DNA from: CANIGN01 sp964538275
GTDB taxonomy: Bacteria > Bdellovibrionota > UBA2428
Direction: 5' to 3'
Assembly: GCA_964538275.1 (NCBI GenBank)
Contig: CAZIFW010000003.1
Location: 35,240-99,239 of the forward strand
DNA: 64,000 nt
The notes beneath the pieces are model-generated. The model saw nothing but the letters and a program-made list of their open reading frames with translations, had not been told where the DNA came from and did not search any database. Position numbers and translations under genes: made by a program. Each line of letters opens with the position of its first letter. The stretch's first letter is position 1. Positions 24,316 to 32,992 of the stretch are shown here, one piece after another.

Positions 24316-25608
24316 ATGGCAATTGCAGAATTACTTACTATTGGGAACGAAATTCTTGATGGTCGAGTAACGGATACTAATCGCGTTTATTTAGGAAAAA
24401 AACTCAATGAACTTGGTTATGAGATTTGTTATGCACAAAGCGTAGACGATAACTTGGAGCGAGTGGTGCAAGCACTAGAATTAGCTGCAAGCCGCAGCGA
24501 TATTGTATTTTGCACGGGAGGTTTGGGCCCCACCACAGACGATTTAACTGCCGAGGCCGTAGCTGTTTTTCTAAACTGTCCTCTTGAAGTAAATCTCGAA
24601 GCCGAAACTTTTTTAAAGAAACTATTTATAGAGCGAGGTCGAGAGCTGAATGAAAGTCAGCTCAAGCAAGCTAAACTACCTACTTTGTGCAAGATTGTTC
24701 ATAATCCCGTAGGGACTGCTCCAGGATTTTCGTTTACGGGAACGCTTATGGATAGAAATGTAGCTTTCTACTTTTTTCCTGGCATTCCAAAAGAAATGCA
24801 TCCCATGTTTGAATCTGTGGTTATCAAGGATTCGCTTCAGATTAGAGATAGGGTGCGCAAGCATACTTGGTCTACGCTTTTTACAAGCGAAGGAGATATG
24901 CAACAAAGGTTGCGTGCAATTGAAAAAAATATAGCGCCGTTTCGTATTGGATTTCGTACTCATTTTCCAGAAAATCATATTTCTTTAATGGGCCATGTAG
25001 CGGGCCCAGCAGAAGAAAAGAAATGGCAAGAAATTGAAAAAGAGCTCAATCAAGTTATTGCTCCCTTTGCCTATCAGCAAGGGACCGAAAAAGATTATGA
25101 ACAACTCTTGCTAGAGAAATTAATTGCTAAGAAAACGCAGTTACTTTTTGTAGAATCTTGCACTGCGGGTCTGGCCTCTCACCTCTTGTCAGAAATTGCA
25201 GGCGCTTCGCAGGTGCTTTGGGGTTCACAAGTTTGCTATGCAAATCAGGAAAAAATTCGATTAGGGGTAAATCCCGAAGTCATTCAAAATCACGGCGCAG
25301 TTTCTGCCGAATGCGCTGAAGCCCTTTCACAAGCGGGTCTTGCGCGCTTGCAGAAAGATTCGCTAAAAGATTTTAATTTTAGAGTCTGTGTTTCAACAAC
25401 AGGAATTGCAGGCCCTACTGGGGCCACGCCAGACAAGCCCGTTGGACTTATGTACATGTCTTTATCTGTGGAAAATATTGCGAGCGGAACCGTAAGTAGT
25501 CTGGTTGAGAGAGTTCAAGCACCTAAATTTTTAGATCGTAAAGCTATGAAGTTATATTTTGCCAAAAAATCTTTGGAGCACTTACGAATAAATTTTTGTC
25601 TGTCTTAA
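24316..25608 (+). CDS. cinA: CinA: MoaB/MogA-like domain fused to nicotinamide mononucleotide deamidase
   Basis: A 430-residue two-domain protein. The N-terminal MoCF-like domain is marked by LLTIGNEILDGRVTDTN and FCTGGLGPTTDDLTAEAV. The C-terminal CinA domain (about 270-425) carries VESCTAGLASHLLSEIAG and TTGIAGPTGATPDKPVGL, the NMN deamidase part that recycles NMN in pyridine nucleotide salvage. This is full length for the family. It sits right behind coaE, an arrangement that pairs two cofactor-metabolism genes. Confidence 0.93.
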   Translation: MAIAELLTIGNEILDGRVTDTNRVYLGKKLNELGYEICYAQSVDDNLERVVQALELAASRSDIVFCTGGLGPTTDDLTAEAVAVFLNCPLEVNLEAETFLKKLFIERGRELNESQLKQAKLPTLCKIVHNPVGTAPGFSFTGTLMDRNVAFYFFPGIPKEMHPMFESVVIKDSLQIRDRVRKHTWSTLFTSEGDMQQRLRAIEKNIAPFRIGFRTHFPENHISLMGHVAGPAEEKKWQEIEKELNQVIAPFAYQQGTEKDYEQLLLEKLIAKKTQLLFVESCTAGLASHLLSEIAGASQVLWGSQVCYANQEKIRLGVNPEVIQNHGAVSAECAEALSQAGLARLQKDSLKDFNFRVCVSTTGIAGPTGATPDKPVGLMYMSLSVENIASGTVSSLVERVQAPKFLDRKAMKLYFAKKSLEHLRINFCLS

Positions 25609-25718
25609 GACTGAAAATATATCTAAAAGTATGCGGCATTCACATAACGGGATACATCTATTTTTTGTAATTAAATACCTGGAGTTATCAGTTTAACAAT
25701 TGCATAGAGAACATTAGA

Positions 25719-26078
25719 TTATTGACGGACACCAATGTAGTGCCAATTTAAACCGGGCCCCGTTCCGTTGACATGACCTTTAATTTTTCCATCCGAGATT
25801 AGCTCTATTGTGGTATTGCCTTTTTCACCCGAAGCAAATTGCCATTCATAAATACCATTTTTGCCATTAAATTTTCCGACTCCCGCCCAGCTTTGTCCTA
25901 CCCCTCTTACACTAAACATGTCTTCGTGAGGATTGAAAATTTCTAGCTGGCCGCTAGGCTTCAGATCTGCTTCGTTGTAGAGATCATACGTCCCAATAAT
26001 TTTTTTTGATGTATCGAGGCTTGATGAAAACAATCCTGGAATAATTAGAAAAGTGCAAAAAATAATAAGCGACTTCAT
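25719..26078 (-). CDS. Small secreted protein of unknown function
   Basis: A 119-residue protein with a signal peptide (KSLIIFCTFLIIPGLFSSS). The mature part begins IIGTYDLYNEADLKPSG and alternates polar and hydrophobic residues in short strands (IYEWQFASGEKGNTTIELIS, then KIKGHVNG), suggesting a small beta-barrel or lipocalin-like fold. It has no cysteine in the mature part. It stands alone between cinA (convergent) and an empty stretch. I do not recognise a family. Confidence 0.6.
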   Translation of the reverse strand: MKSLIIFCTFLIIPGLFSSSLDTSKKIIGTYDLYNEADLKPSGQLEIFNPHEDMFSVRGVGQSWAGVGKFNGKNGIYEWQFASGEKGNTTIELISDGKIKGHVNGTGPGLNWHYIGVRQ

Positions 26079-26375
26079 AAATGTATTTTAACATTGCAAT
26101 AAATATGTTGAGTTTTTTCGCGCTGCCATACTTTTGGCAATTCTTAAATAAAACTCTAATTTTTTCTTGAAGACGCTCGGTAGAATAGCGAGGCCCGTAT
26201 CTAAAACCATTTCTTAACATAATGCAAATAAAGCGACTGTAGTGCAGCACTTGGGGGGCGGCTTTTAATGTTCTTTTGTCAAAAATTTGTCCTGGCTCAG
26301 CTGATTTTGTTTAGTTCGCTGATTGGAATGCTGAATTCATTAATGATTTTCTAAATTCACGCCGATAAAAATGGA
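26079..26375. other. Intergenic stretch without a supported gene
   Basis: About 300 AT-rich bases between the start of a small secreted protein gene and the plus-strand membrane-protein/Tad ATPase pair. An overlapping minus-strand frame exists but has no plausible product. The region must hold divergent promoters; I cannot place them convincingly. Confidence 0.5.
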
Positions 26376-26714
26376 GTGAAAAAACGGGAAGGTACCGCGT
26401 CAGAACGAGCGAGCGCTATGGTTTTGGGTGGTGCGTTGTGTTCGCGAGAAAGTGGTAAATACCCAGGCCCGCTTTTTGCACGGAAGAAAAACAATTATTT
26501 AGGAAAGTTTTTTCTTTTTATGTTGTTTGTAGGAACTGGATTATTTTTTTGGGACAGCGGTAGAAATAGAATCACTCAATACGCTGGCAAATTTTTTAAA
26601 TCAGACAAAATAGTTAAGAGATCACTCGCAAGCGAAGAGCCAGCAAATGCTGTGATGCTTGTACCTAACTCAAAATCTAAAGAGCAAGGACAAGAACTCG
26701 GAAATGAAAGATAA
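26376..26714 (+). CDS. Small single-pass membrane protein upstream of a Tad ATPase
   Basis: A 112-residue frame starting with GTG. It has a basic N-terminus, one membrane segment (YLGKFFLFMLFVGTGLFFW) and a polar, lysine-rich tail. The end overlaps the ATPase start by eleven bases, which suggests translational coupling and a possible role as anchor or regulator of the ATPase. The exact start is uncertain, and an ATG at 26418 is an alternative. No known family recognised. Confidence 0.5.
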   Translation: MKKREGTASERASAMVLGGALCSRESGKYPGPLFARKKNNYLGKFFLFMLFVGTGLFFWDSGRNRITQYAGKFFKSDKIVKRSLASEEPANAVMLVPNSKSKEQGQELGNER

Positions 26715-27807
26715 TAAATCCATTGCTAAACTAGGACTCGACTTTGGTCCCCTAGAAGTGCTCATGAATGATCCAACCATTACCGAAATTATGGTGAATG
26801 GTACTAAGAAAATTTTTATCGAAAGCCGTGGTGTTCTAAAAAGTACGCCGTTGTTTTTCCAAGATGATACTCAACTCTATAATTTGATTCACGAGATAGC
26901 TTCTTTTTTGGGTAAAAACCTAGACGAACAATCTCTTACCCTTGATGGGCGACTCCCGGATGGGTCGCGCATCAATATTGTAATGCCGCCCGCTGCTGTG
27001 GATGGCCCCTCAATAACAATTCGTAAGTTCTCTCCGTTATCTCTTACTCACGAGCATCTTTTAAAAGCTGAGATGTTCGATGAAAGAATGGCTTATTTTA
27101 TACAATGCTGCGTAAGTGCTCGTATCAACATGATTGTTTGTGGTGGAACGGGCTCTGGTAAAACTACGCTTTTAAACGTTCTAACTTCATTTATTGATCC
27201 GCACGAACGTGTGGTGAGTATTGAAGATGCTGCTGAATTGAAAATTCAAATTCCAAATCTTGTGCGATTAGAAGCTCGCCCAGGAAATTTGCGAGATGTC
27301 CCTCCTGTGACGATTCGCCACTTAGTGATCAACGCCCTTCGTATGCGTCCCGATAGAATTATTATTGGTGAGTGTCGAGGAAGCGAAGCTATCGATATGC
27401 TTTTTGCTATGAATACAGGTCACGAAGGAAGCATGACAACCGTGCACTCCAATACGGCTCGCGATGCTATTCGCCGCATTGAAGCCATGTGCTTGCTTGC
27501 TGGTACCGATTTACCCTTAAAAACTATTCGAGAATATGTATCGAGTGCTGTTCAATTAGTGATTAACGTTCAACGCGGCCAAGACGGCAAAAGAAGAATT
27601 GTAGAGATGATTGAAATCGCCGGCATGGAAGGTGAAGTGATCACTACTCAGGAGATTTTTAAATACAACATGCGTGAAGCACGTTTTACAACTCCAGGTT
27701 TTGTGCCACGTTTTGTGCAAAAGTTTCAGCAACGTGGGATTCAGTTTCCGCCGGATTTCTTTTCAGATAAATACGATAAGTATAAAATATCTCGTAAAGC
27801 TGGATAG
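26704..27807 (+). CDS. cpaF: Tad/CpaF-type pilus assembly ATPase (complete)
   Basis: A 367-residue secretion ATPase. The N-terminal domain includes DPTITEIMVNGTKKIFIE, the conserved entry strand. Walker A is CGGTGSGKTTLL with Lys153, the Asp box is VVSIEDAAEL, Walker B lies in RMRPDRIIIGECRG and the His box is GHEGSMTTVHSNTARDAIRR. It should drive pilus subunit export at the inner membrane. It is a close paralogue of the ATPase at the left edge of the window but has no tadB next to it. Compared with many CpaF proteins it lacks the long N-terminal extension. I chose the ATG at 26704; the frame is open further upstream. Confidence 0.93.
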   Translation: MKDNKSIAKLGLDFGPLEVLMNDPTITEIMVNGTKKIFIESRGVLKSTPLFFQDDTQLYNLIHEIASFLGKNLDEQSLTLDGRLPDGSRINIVMPPAAVDGPSITIRKFSPLSLTHEHLLKAEMFDERMAYFIQCCVSARINMIVCGGTGSGKTTLLNVLTSFIDPHERVVSIEDAAELKIQIPNLVRLEARPGNLRDVPPVTIRHLVINALRMRPDRIIIGECRGSEAIDMLFAMNTGHEGSMTTVHSNTARDAIRRIEAMCLLAGTDLPLKTIREYVSSAVQLVINVQRGQDGKRRIVEMIEIAGMEGEVITTQEIFKYNMREARFTTPGFVPRFVQKFQQRGIQFPPDFFSDKYDKYKISRKAG

Positions 27808-27809
27808 TC

Positions 27810-28817
27810 TTATATGTCTTCTCGAAAAATCATTTTTCGATAAGTCTCTTTAATGGATTCATCCACAACCCTGAAAAATTGTAGATCCACATGCTTGTTG
27901 CTATCTGTTGGATTAAATGAAATTCCCCATAGAGGATCGAGGGTGTTGGGAATAGTAGCGTATCTTAAATCTCCCACAACAATTGGAAATGAAGTTTTTT
28001 CTACCAAGTAATCATCTGAAAACCAGTTAAAGCGTGCAATGTCTTTAGCTAGCGTTGAATCTGCTGCAGGAACCGGTACAAGATTGTTGGGAGACCATTT
28101 TTTTATATTAGACCCCTCGTAAACTTTTGCACCTATAAAAGGCACCGTGTTTACGGCATCTACGTAAAAATAACCATCATTTGTTTCGTACAGTGTTCTC
28201 CAAAGTGCCAATGTTCCAATGCTAGGTTTAGCTTCGATGCGTACATAATTATGAGCGCGACTGGATGCCAGTTCTTTAGCCACAGCCGTAGCTGCTTCTC
28301 TTTGGTAAACACCAAATAAGAGATAAGCAATCATGTAGGCAAATGTGTAGCGAGCAAGGCGTAAGCTCTTTATTCGGTCAGCCCACAACACGGCAATCAA
28401 CGCTGGCACTGTAAAAAGTGGGTCAATGATAGCAATGTTATTCCAGGCCACGCGCATATTTGAGAAAGGCCAAAGAAGTTGAGTGCCGTAGCTTGTGCAT
28501 GCATCCAGAAGACCGTGAGTGAATACTCCCAAGAAGGCATAAAGATAAACTTCTTTGAGGGGTATTTTTTTCTTCGACACATACCAAACAAGTAGAGCAA
28601 CAGGGATAGCCAGTATCGGAACCATTATGAATGAGTGAGTAAAGTGACGGTGATATTCAATTGAGAGCAATGGATCGACAGATGACTTGATAAGAACATC
28701 AATGTCGGGAAGAACTCCTCCTAAGACTCCTGCTATTCCAGCAATTTTTAAATTTTCTTTTTTCGCAAAACATTGGCTGAGACTGGCACCAACAACAGCT
28801 TGGCTTAATGGATCCAT
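27810..28817 (-). CDS. YdjM/DUF457-type membrane-bound metal-dependent hydrolase
   Basis: A 335-residue membrane protein. The N-terminus MDPLSQAVVGASLSQ and the histidine cluster EYHRHFTHS, plus FLGVFTHGLLDACTSYGTQ, are the family signature, presumed to bind metal inside the membrane. Four to five hydrophobic segments cover the first half and the last 150 residues are soluble. The ATG at 28817 is one base from the stop of pdxH, which fixes the start even though the frame is open upstream. Family members are linked to lipid or phosphate ester hydrolysis, and the substrate is unknown. Confidence 0.85.
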   Translation of the reverse strand: MDPLSQAVVGASLSQCFAKKENLKIAGIAGVLGGVLPDIDVLIKSSVDPLLSIEYHRHFTHSFIMVPILAIPVALLVWYVSKKKIPLKEVYLYAFLGVFTHGLLDACTSYGTQLLWPFSNMRVAWNNIAIIDPLFTVPALIAVLWADRIKSLRLARYTFAYMIAYLLFGVYQREAATAVAKELASSRAHNYVRIEAKPSIGTLALWRTLYETNDGYFYVDAVNTVPFIGAKVYEGSNIKKWSPNNLVPVPAADSTLAKDIARFNWFSDDYLVEKTSFPIVVGDLRYATIPNTLDPLWGISFNPTDSNKHVDLQFFRVVDESIKETYRKMIFREDI

Positions 28818-28818
28818 A

Positions 28819-29391
28819 TTACGGATAGAGTAACGTTTTATTCCAGGAGTTTCCATCGCGCGTAAAAAGCTCGCGCAAATGTCTTCTGTGTTCACCTTGC
28901 TCCCAGAATTCAATTTTTTTTGCGTCAATCGCATAGCCGCCCCAGTGAGCCGGCCGAGTGATTTTACCTTCTAGGCGCTTAGCTTCTATCTCATCCAAGA
29001 ACTTTTGGGTGCTCTCAAGCTCTCTGCTTTGTTTTGAGGTTGCGGCACTGAGCTGGCTTTCCACAGCTCTTTTATAGAAATAATCGTCTGATTCTTCGGG
29101 GTTCAATTTCCTCACGGGTCCTTCAACGCGCACTTGGCGGCCCACCATATGCCATAAAAAGACTCCACATGCCCAAGGATTAAGGCCTAGGTCTTCGCCT
29201 TTGTGGCTTAAATAATTCGTGAAAAAACAGAAGCTTGAGTCTATAAGACGTCTAAAGTACAGAATCCGGCAGGATGGGATTGCATCTTCTGAGCAGGTAG
29301 CCAGCGCCATGGCGTCTACATCTACCAGATTGGATTTCTTTGCGAGCGTGTACCAGGCTTGGAAGCGGTCTATAGGATTTTCCATCCCCAC
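28819..29391 (-). CDS. pdxH: Pyridoxine/pyridoxamine 5'-phosphate oxidase
   Basis: A 190-residue FMN enzyme that oxidises PNP or PMP to pyridoxal phosphate. Typical blocks are the start of the barrel (MALATCSEDAIPSCRILYFRR), FFTNYLSHKG for FMN binding, GRQVRVEG and the C-terminal RPAHWGGYAI with the substrate-binding region, ending in the family's LYP. Length is close to the usual 200. The membrane hydrolase follows one base later on the same strand. In the other direction its start faces a small basic protein gene 52 bases away. Confidence 0.92.
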   Translation of the reverse strand: MGMENPIDRFQAWYTLAKKSNLVDVDAMALATCSEDAIPSCRILYFRRLIDSSFCFFTNYLSHKGEDLGLNPWACGVFLWHMVGRQVRVEGPVRKLNPEESDDYFYKRAVESQLSAATSKQSRELESTQKFLDEIEAKRLEGKITRPAHWGGYAIDAKKIEFWEQGEHRRHLRELFTRDGNSWNKTLLYP

Positions 29392-29404
29392 CAGTTTATA
29401 CGAT

Positions 29405-29433
29405 TTGACTCAGTTTAGAGCCTCATTTACTTT
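29405..29433 (+). promoter_or_regulatory. Candidate promoter for the small basic protein
   Basis: TTGACT at 29405-29410 and TACTTT at 29428-29433 are 17 bases apart. The transcript would begin three or four bases before the ATG at 29444, where there is no ribosome-binding site. Confidence 0.4.
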
Positions 29434-29443
29434 GATTTTCGAT

Positions 29444-29623
29444 ATGGCTTTCCCAGGTAAAAGAACGCGCATCAAACGCGCAAACAAAAAGAAAAAATAC
29501 GGCAAAAACTCTAAATCTGCTCGCAACAATAAAGGAAGCACGATCTCTATTCCAGTAGAGGGTCCTATTCCTGCAAGTCGTTTCGGTAGAGCAATCAAGG
29601 CTGAAAAAATTGTTCTTCACTAA
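29444..29623 (+). CDS. Small basic protein, hypothetical, possibly nucleic-acid or ribosome associated
   Basis: A 59-residue protein with an extremely basic N-terminal half (MAFPGKRTRIKRANKKKKYG) and a more ordinary C-terminal half ending KAEKIVLH. The Lys/Arg-rich part suggests binding to RNA or DNA. It recalls in style small ribosome-associated proteins such as bTHX, but no clear match is claimed. It lies between divergent pdxH and the plus-strand Rsm22-like methyltransferase, 27 bases ahead of the latter. A promoter-like pair lies just upstream. Coding is supported by the promoter, the position and the composition. Confidence 0.55.
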   Translation: MAFPGKRTRIKRANKKKKYGKNSKSARNNKGSTISIPVEGPIPASRFGRAIKAEKIVLH

Positions 29624-29650
29624 GCCACTCGCTTAGATCCCTCTTAACGG

Positions 29651-30628
29651 GTGAAGACTCTTTCTCTCCTTTTAGATTCAAAGCTTTATAAAGACCCTAG
29701 GCTAAAAAAAAGCCTGGGGCTTTTGCGTTTATGGATGGGGCCCGAACGTGCGCGCCGCCCTGATAACTATCTCAACCAAGAAGCCTATCTCTCGGCCTAT
29801 CTCGCATATTATTTTCCGCTCCACCTTCCTGAACTTTACTGGGTACTCGATCAGGGAAAAAAACGTGGATTCACTCTCAATCCTAAACGCGTACTAGATG
29901 TGGGCTCAGGGCCCGGAACATTATCACTTTCATTATTTTTCTGGTTACAAAAAGAAGGTATCCCTTATCCCGAAGATTTAGTTCTTTGGGATCAGTCAGA
30001 GCGCGCGCTTAAATTTGCAAAAGAAAAACTCAAAACTTTGAGTGAAAAAACTCGCGTTCGTTTTGAAAAAGTACATTTGCCTCGCACTCCCAAAGAAGAC
30101 AACTTTGATTTGATTGTGATGGGGCACGTGCTCAATGAATGGGGCTCAGGGCCTCGGGTGCGTGAAAAAAAGAAAAACGTTTTGGATCAAGTCCTCAAGC
30201 AATTATCTCCAGAGGGCTCATTGATTATTCTTGAACCACCTTTGAGAGAGCCCACTCTTGATTTGATGGTCTTACGTGATGAGCTCAAAGAAGAATTTGA
30301 TATTGTGGCTCCATGTCCGCAGTCCTCTCATTTGTGCCCATTATTAGTTGATAAAATTGGCTGGTGTTATGCGCAGCCTTCACGAGCGCTTTTTAAAGAA
30401 AATGATTTTACTTTGTACGACAAACAAATTGAGCGTTTACTTTCTATAAAGCTCACACAACAAAGTTTCTCTTATCTCTGGATAACACGCAAAAAAGTTG
30501 AAAATCAAAAAACTGCTATTTCGGTTACAGATATGAATTCTCCGCGTAAAATGATGTGCGTACCTCAAGGAAAAATTGTGAATGCGCCTCGCGCGCACTT
30601 TCGTGGCGAGAATATTAAGTTAGACTAA
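29651..30628 (+). CDS. Rsm22-like methyltransferase
   Basis: A 325-residue SAM-dependent methyltransferase. VLDVGSGPGTLSLSL is motif I, GHVLNEW lies at the usual motif IV position, and SLIILEPPL follows. The later cysteine cluster APCPQSSHLCPLL and WCYAQPSRALFKE is typical of the Rsm22 family, which acts on the small ribosomal subunit in mitochondria and has bacterial homologues. Start is a GTG at 29651. It sits next to a small basic protein upstream and uppP five bases downstream. The exact substrate in bacteria is not established. Confidence 0.75.
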   Translation: MKTLSLLLDSKLYKDPRLKKSLGLLRLWMGPERARRPDNYLNQEAYLSAYLAYYFPLHLPELYWVLDQGKKRGFTLNPKRVLDVGSGPGTLSLSLFFWLQKEGIPYPEDLVLWDQSERALKFAKEKLKTLSEKTRVRFEKVHLPRTPKEDNFDLIVMGHVLNEWGSGPRVREKKKNVLDQVLKQLSPEGSLIILEPPLREPTLDLMVLRDELKEEFDIVAPCPQSSHLCPLLVDKIGWCYAQPSRALFKENDFTLYDKQIERLLSIKLTQQSFSYLWITRKKVENQKTAISVTDMNSPRKMMCVPQGKIVNAPRAHFRGENIKLD

Positions 30629-30632
30629 AACG

Positions 30633-31445
30633 GTGAATATCTTTGATGCAGCCATATTGGGCGTTGTAGAAGGCATAACCGAATATCTCCCCATATCCTC
30701 TACAGGGCATTTAATTTTAACAAGTCATTTATTGGGACTGTCTGAAGATGATTCTGCAAAAGTTTTTAATATTGCTGTTCAATTAGGTGCCATTGTTGCA
30801 GTGGTGGTTTTGTATTGGGATTTTTTTCTACAAAAGCTTAAAGGTCTTTTTGCAAAAGAAAAAAAAGCTATTCATTTTTTTACGAACCTTTTTATAGCTT
30901 TTCTTCCAGTAGCCGTTGTGGGCTTGCTTTTGGGCTCGTGGATTAAGAGGGTGCTTTTTTCTCCTATGTGGGTACTCGCTGCTTTAGTAGTGGGTGGAGT
31001 GCTCATGATCGCTGTAGAAAAGTGGATTAAGGGGCAGCATAAAAAACCTAAGGAGATTGATGCTCTAACACATAGAGATGCTCTTGTTGTGGGTCTCTGC
31101 CAGATCTTAAGTTTGTGGCCTGGGTTTTCGCGCTCAATGTCGACAATCTTAGGCGGACGTTTTGCAGGTTTAGATGCCAAGGGTTCGAGTGAATTTTCAT
31201 TTTTCTTAGCGGTTCCCACTCTAGGTGCAGCAACGGTTTACGAAATGCTCAAAGCCTTTAAATCAAGTGAAGAGGCATTCAATTCTCAGTGGTGGTCTGC
31301 GCTAGGTGTGGGTCTATTCGTGTCGTTTGTTACCGCAATTGTGGTGATTAAAATATTTCTAATTTTCTTGCGTAAGTATCCGCTTTCTATTTTTGGGTAT
31401 TATCGCATAGCCTTGGCAGGCGTTCTTTATTTTCTAATGAACTGA
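30633..31445 (+). CDS. uppP: Undecaprenyl-diphosphatase UppP (BacA)
   Basis: A 270-residue polytopic inner-membrane enzyme that regenerates undecaprenyl phosphate for cell wall synthesis. The first family motif is complete: EGITEYLPISSTGHLI with Glu13 and Glu17, and the second is GFSRSMSTILGG with the catalytic Ser/Arg. Eight hydrophobic stretches follow the expected topology. Start is GTG five bases after the methyltransferase stop, so the two are co-transcribed. The end overlaps the convergent trmB by 19 bases. Such proteins also confer bacitracin tolerance. Confidence 0.95.
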   Translation: MNIFDAAILGVVEGITEYLPISSTGHLILTSHLLGLSEDDSAKVFNIAVQLGAIVAVVVLYWDFFLQKLKGLFAKEKKAIHFFTNLFIAFLPVAVVGLLLGSWIKRVLFSPMWVLAALVVGGVLMIAVEKWIKGQHKKPKEIDALTHRDALVVGLCQILSLWPGFSRSMSTILGGRFAGLDAKGSSEFSFFLAVPTLGAATVYEMLKAFKSSEEAFNSQWWSALGVGLFVSFVTAIVVIKIFLIFLRKYPLSIFGYYRIALAGVLYFLMN

Positions 31446-32050
31446 GCTTTAAATACTGGAAGCTTTTGATTGAGGAATATTTCTTCAAAACGACTTTGAG
31501 CAGCACCAGAACGTTTAACAAATGTAATTTGTTCATCAAAAAGGTCCCAGCTGTTTACGATGGCCATGATTTCTTCAAAATAATCGGGTTGGTCTGTTGA
31601 GAGTCTTAATTCACCACCCTTGCGAATCGCCGTGGCCCAGTGCTTAGCGTCTGGGGAGCGAAAAAAGCGATGTTTGTGATGTCTTTTTTTCGGCCATGGA
31701 TCGGGGTGATACACATGTAAAATATCTATGGGAGGAAGTTCTTGTTCCATAAATAAACGTGCATCACAGCGCAGGAGTTGCCAGTTTCTTTCTTCAAAGC
31801 GTTCTAACTTTTCTAAAGTAGAATCAATGCGATCTTTTTTCTTATCAATCCCGATAAAAAATCGGTCGGGGTATTTAGGAGCACGTTGAGCAAGAAAACG
31901 ACCGGTGCCCGCTCCAATTTCAACTTCCAAAAATTTTGCATTTACTGGAACATGATCTTTAAGGGAAAGCGGGTTTTTGGGAGGAAGCGGACGATAGAAG
32001 AGCAAAGTGCGTCCGTTTTTAAGTTTAAGATAATTGTTTTCCGTTTTCAT
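31427..32050 (-). CDS. trmB: tRNA (guanine-N7)-methyltransferase
   Basis: A 207-residue SAM methyltransferase that makes m7G46 in tRNA. Motifs: EVEIGAGTGRFL (motif I), FFIGIDKKKDRI, and the TrmB signature HVYHPDPWPKKRHHKHRFF, where the Asp, Pro-Trp-Pro and following basic residues bind tRNA. Length is normal. It follows an unknown protein gene on the same strand with 14 bases between, so both probably share a transcript, and it overlaps uppP at the 3' end. Confidence 0.94.
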   Translation of the reverse strand: MKTENNYLKLKNGRTLLFYRPLPPKNPLSLKDHVPVNAKFLEVEIGAGTGRFLAQRAPKYPDRFFIGIDKKKDRIDSTLEKLERFEERNWQLLRCDARLFMEQELPPIDILHVYHPDPWPKKRHHKHRFFRSPDAKHWATAIRKGGELRLSTDQPDYFEEIMAIVNSWDLFDEQITFVKRSGAAQSRFEEIFLNQKLPVFKAQFIRK

Positions 32051-32064
32051 GAACTCATCAACCT

Positions 32065-32931
32065 CTATGGGCTCTTAGTGGGCCTAAAGTGTAAGAGCAG
32101 GCCAGAGTCTTGAGTTTGTTGATAGATGCGGTAGGAGTCTCGAAAGAAACGCTCCCAGGGTGTGAGTACTGTAGGAAAAAGGTCGAGTGCAAGAGGAATA
32201 TCTTTCGTCAATTCAGCATTTTGATAGCTAAAATGAGTTTTTTTACCCGCCACTTGTTTAAACAAATTTTGCAAAGTTCCCAAAACACCAGCACGGGCTG
32301 CTTCTTCAAAACCTTTTTCAATAGAATCCTTGGTGATTTCTACTCCTTTTGCCCAAAGTTGTTTTTGATTGTCTTTAAGTTTAAAAAATCCAAGACTCAT
32401 AGAGACAGCATCGAATATTGATAAAAATTCGCCCTTGAGAGCATCTGCTCTAAGTCCACTGTCTAACAATTGATTAAAGAATCCATCGAGAATGTTTTTA
32501 TCTCCAAAGCTTAACAAGGTGGGAAAATATAGGTATTGAGCCTTAGATGAAAGGCCTTTATCTAAGTGAGTACTTTCTACATACTGTAAGGCATTTTGTG
32601 GCAATAGAACAAAACATCTTTCAATACGTGGATTGAACTCGCACAGTATAAGTACGTTGCTTAGTTCTTGTTTGGATTCTTCTGTGAGCTCAGAATTAAA
32701 AAAAAGTTCATTTTGAGGGGCCCAAATTACATTTCCCTCAAACGATTCAGGAATTTCTAAAGTATCGCTATTTTTGGGGTGAAGTGTATCCACAAGCTTT
32801 TTGCCTTCTCCACCATTCGTGAGCGCAAATACGTCCATCCCAAGACGCCCCAATCCCGCGAGTAGCTGTAACTGAAAAGGTCGCTCGGCTCCCCAGAGTA
32901 GCAGGGAGCGGTTTGTTCCCAAAACTTGCAT
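32065..32931 (-). CDS. Hypothetical soluble protein upstream of trmB
   Basis: A 288-residue protein with no signal peptide or membrane segment. The start (RSLLLWGAERPFQLQLLAGL, then GMDVFALTN) looks like a Rossmann-type beta-alpha unit. FFNQLLDSGLRADALKGEF and the following helices suggest an alpha-helical C-terminal half rather like the dimerisation part of some dehydrogenases or ketopantoate reductase-like proteins. That idea is tentative and no cofactor motif is complete. It lies 14 bases before trmB on the same strand and faces a membrane protein gene with about 60 bases between starts. Confidence 0.65.
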   Translation of the reverse strand: MQVLGTNRSLLLWGAERPFQLQLLAGLGRLGMDVFALTNGGEGKKLVDTLHPKNSDTLEIPESFEGNVIWAPQNELFFNSELTEESKQELSNVLILCEFNPRIERCFVLLPQNALQYVESTHLDKGLSSKAQYLYFPTLLSFGDKNILDGFFNQLLDSGLRADALKGEFLSIFDAVSMSLGFFKLKDNQKQLWAKGVEITKDSIEKGFEEAARAGVLGTLQNLFKQVAGKKTHFSYQNAELTKDIPLALDLFPTVLTPWERFFRDSYRIYQQTQDSGLLLHFRPTKSP

Positions 32932-32992
32932 TGCAACATAGATAGCTCATTCTGCGTGTACGTGCATCTATATCTGATTTATGCTCTTAGGC

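Noticed and set aside
25984..26250. Minus-strand open frame of 88 residues
   Set aside because: It overlaps the start of the secreted protein gene, has no ribosome-binding site, and its Tyr/Lys/Asn-rich product looks like translated AT-rich DNA.
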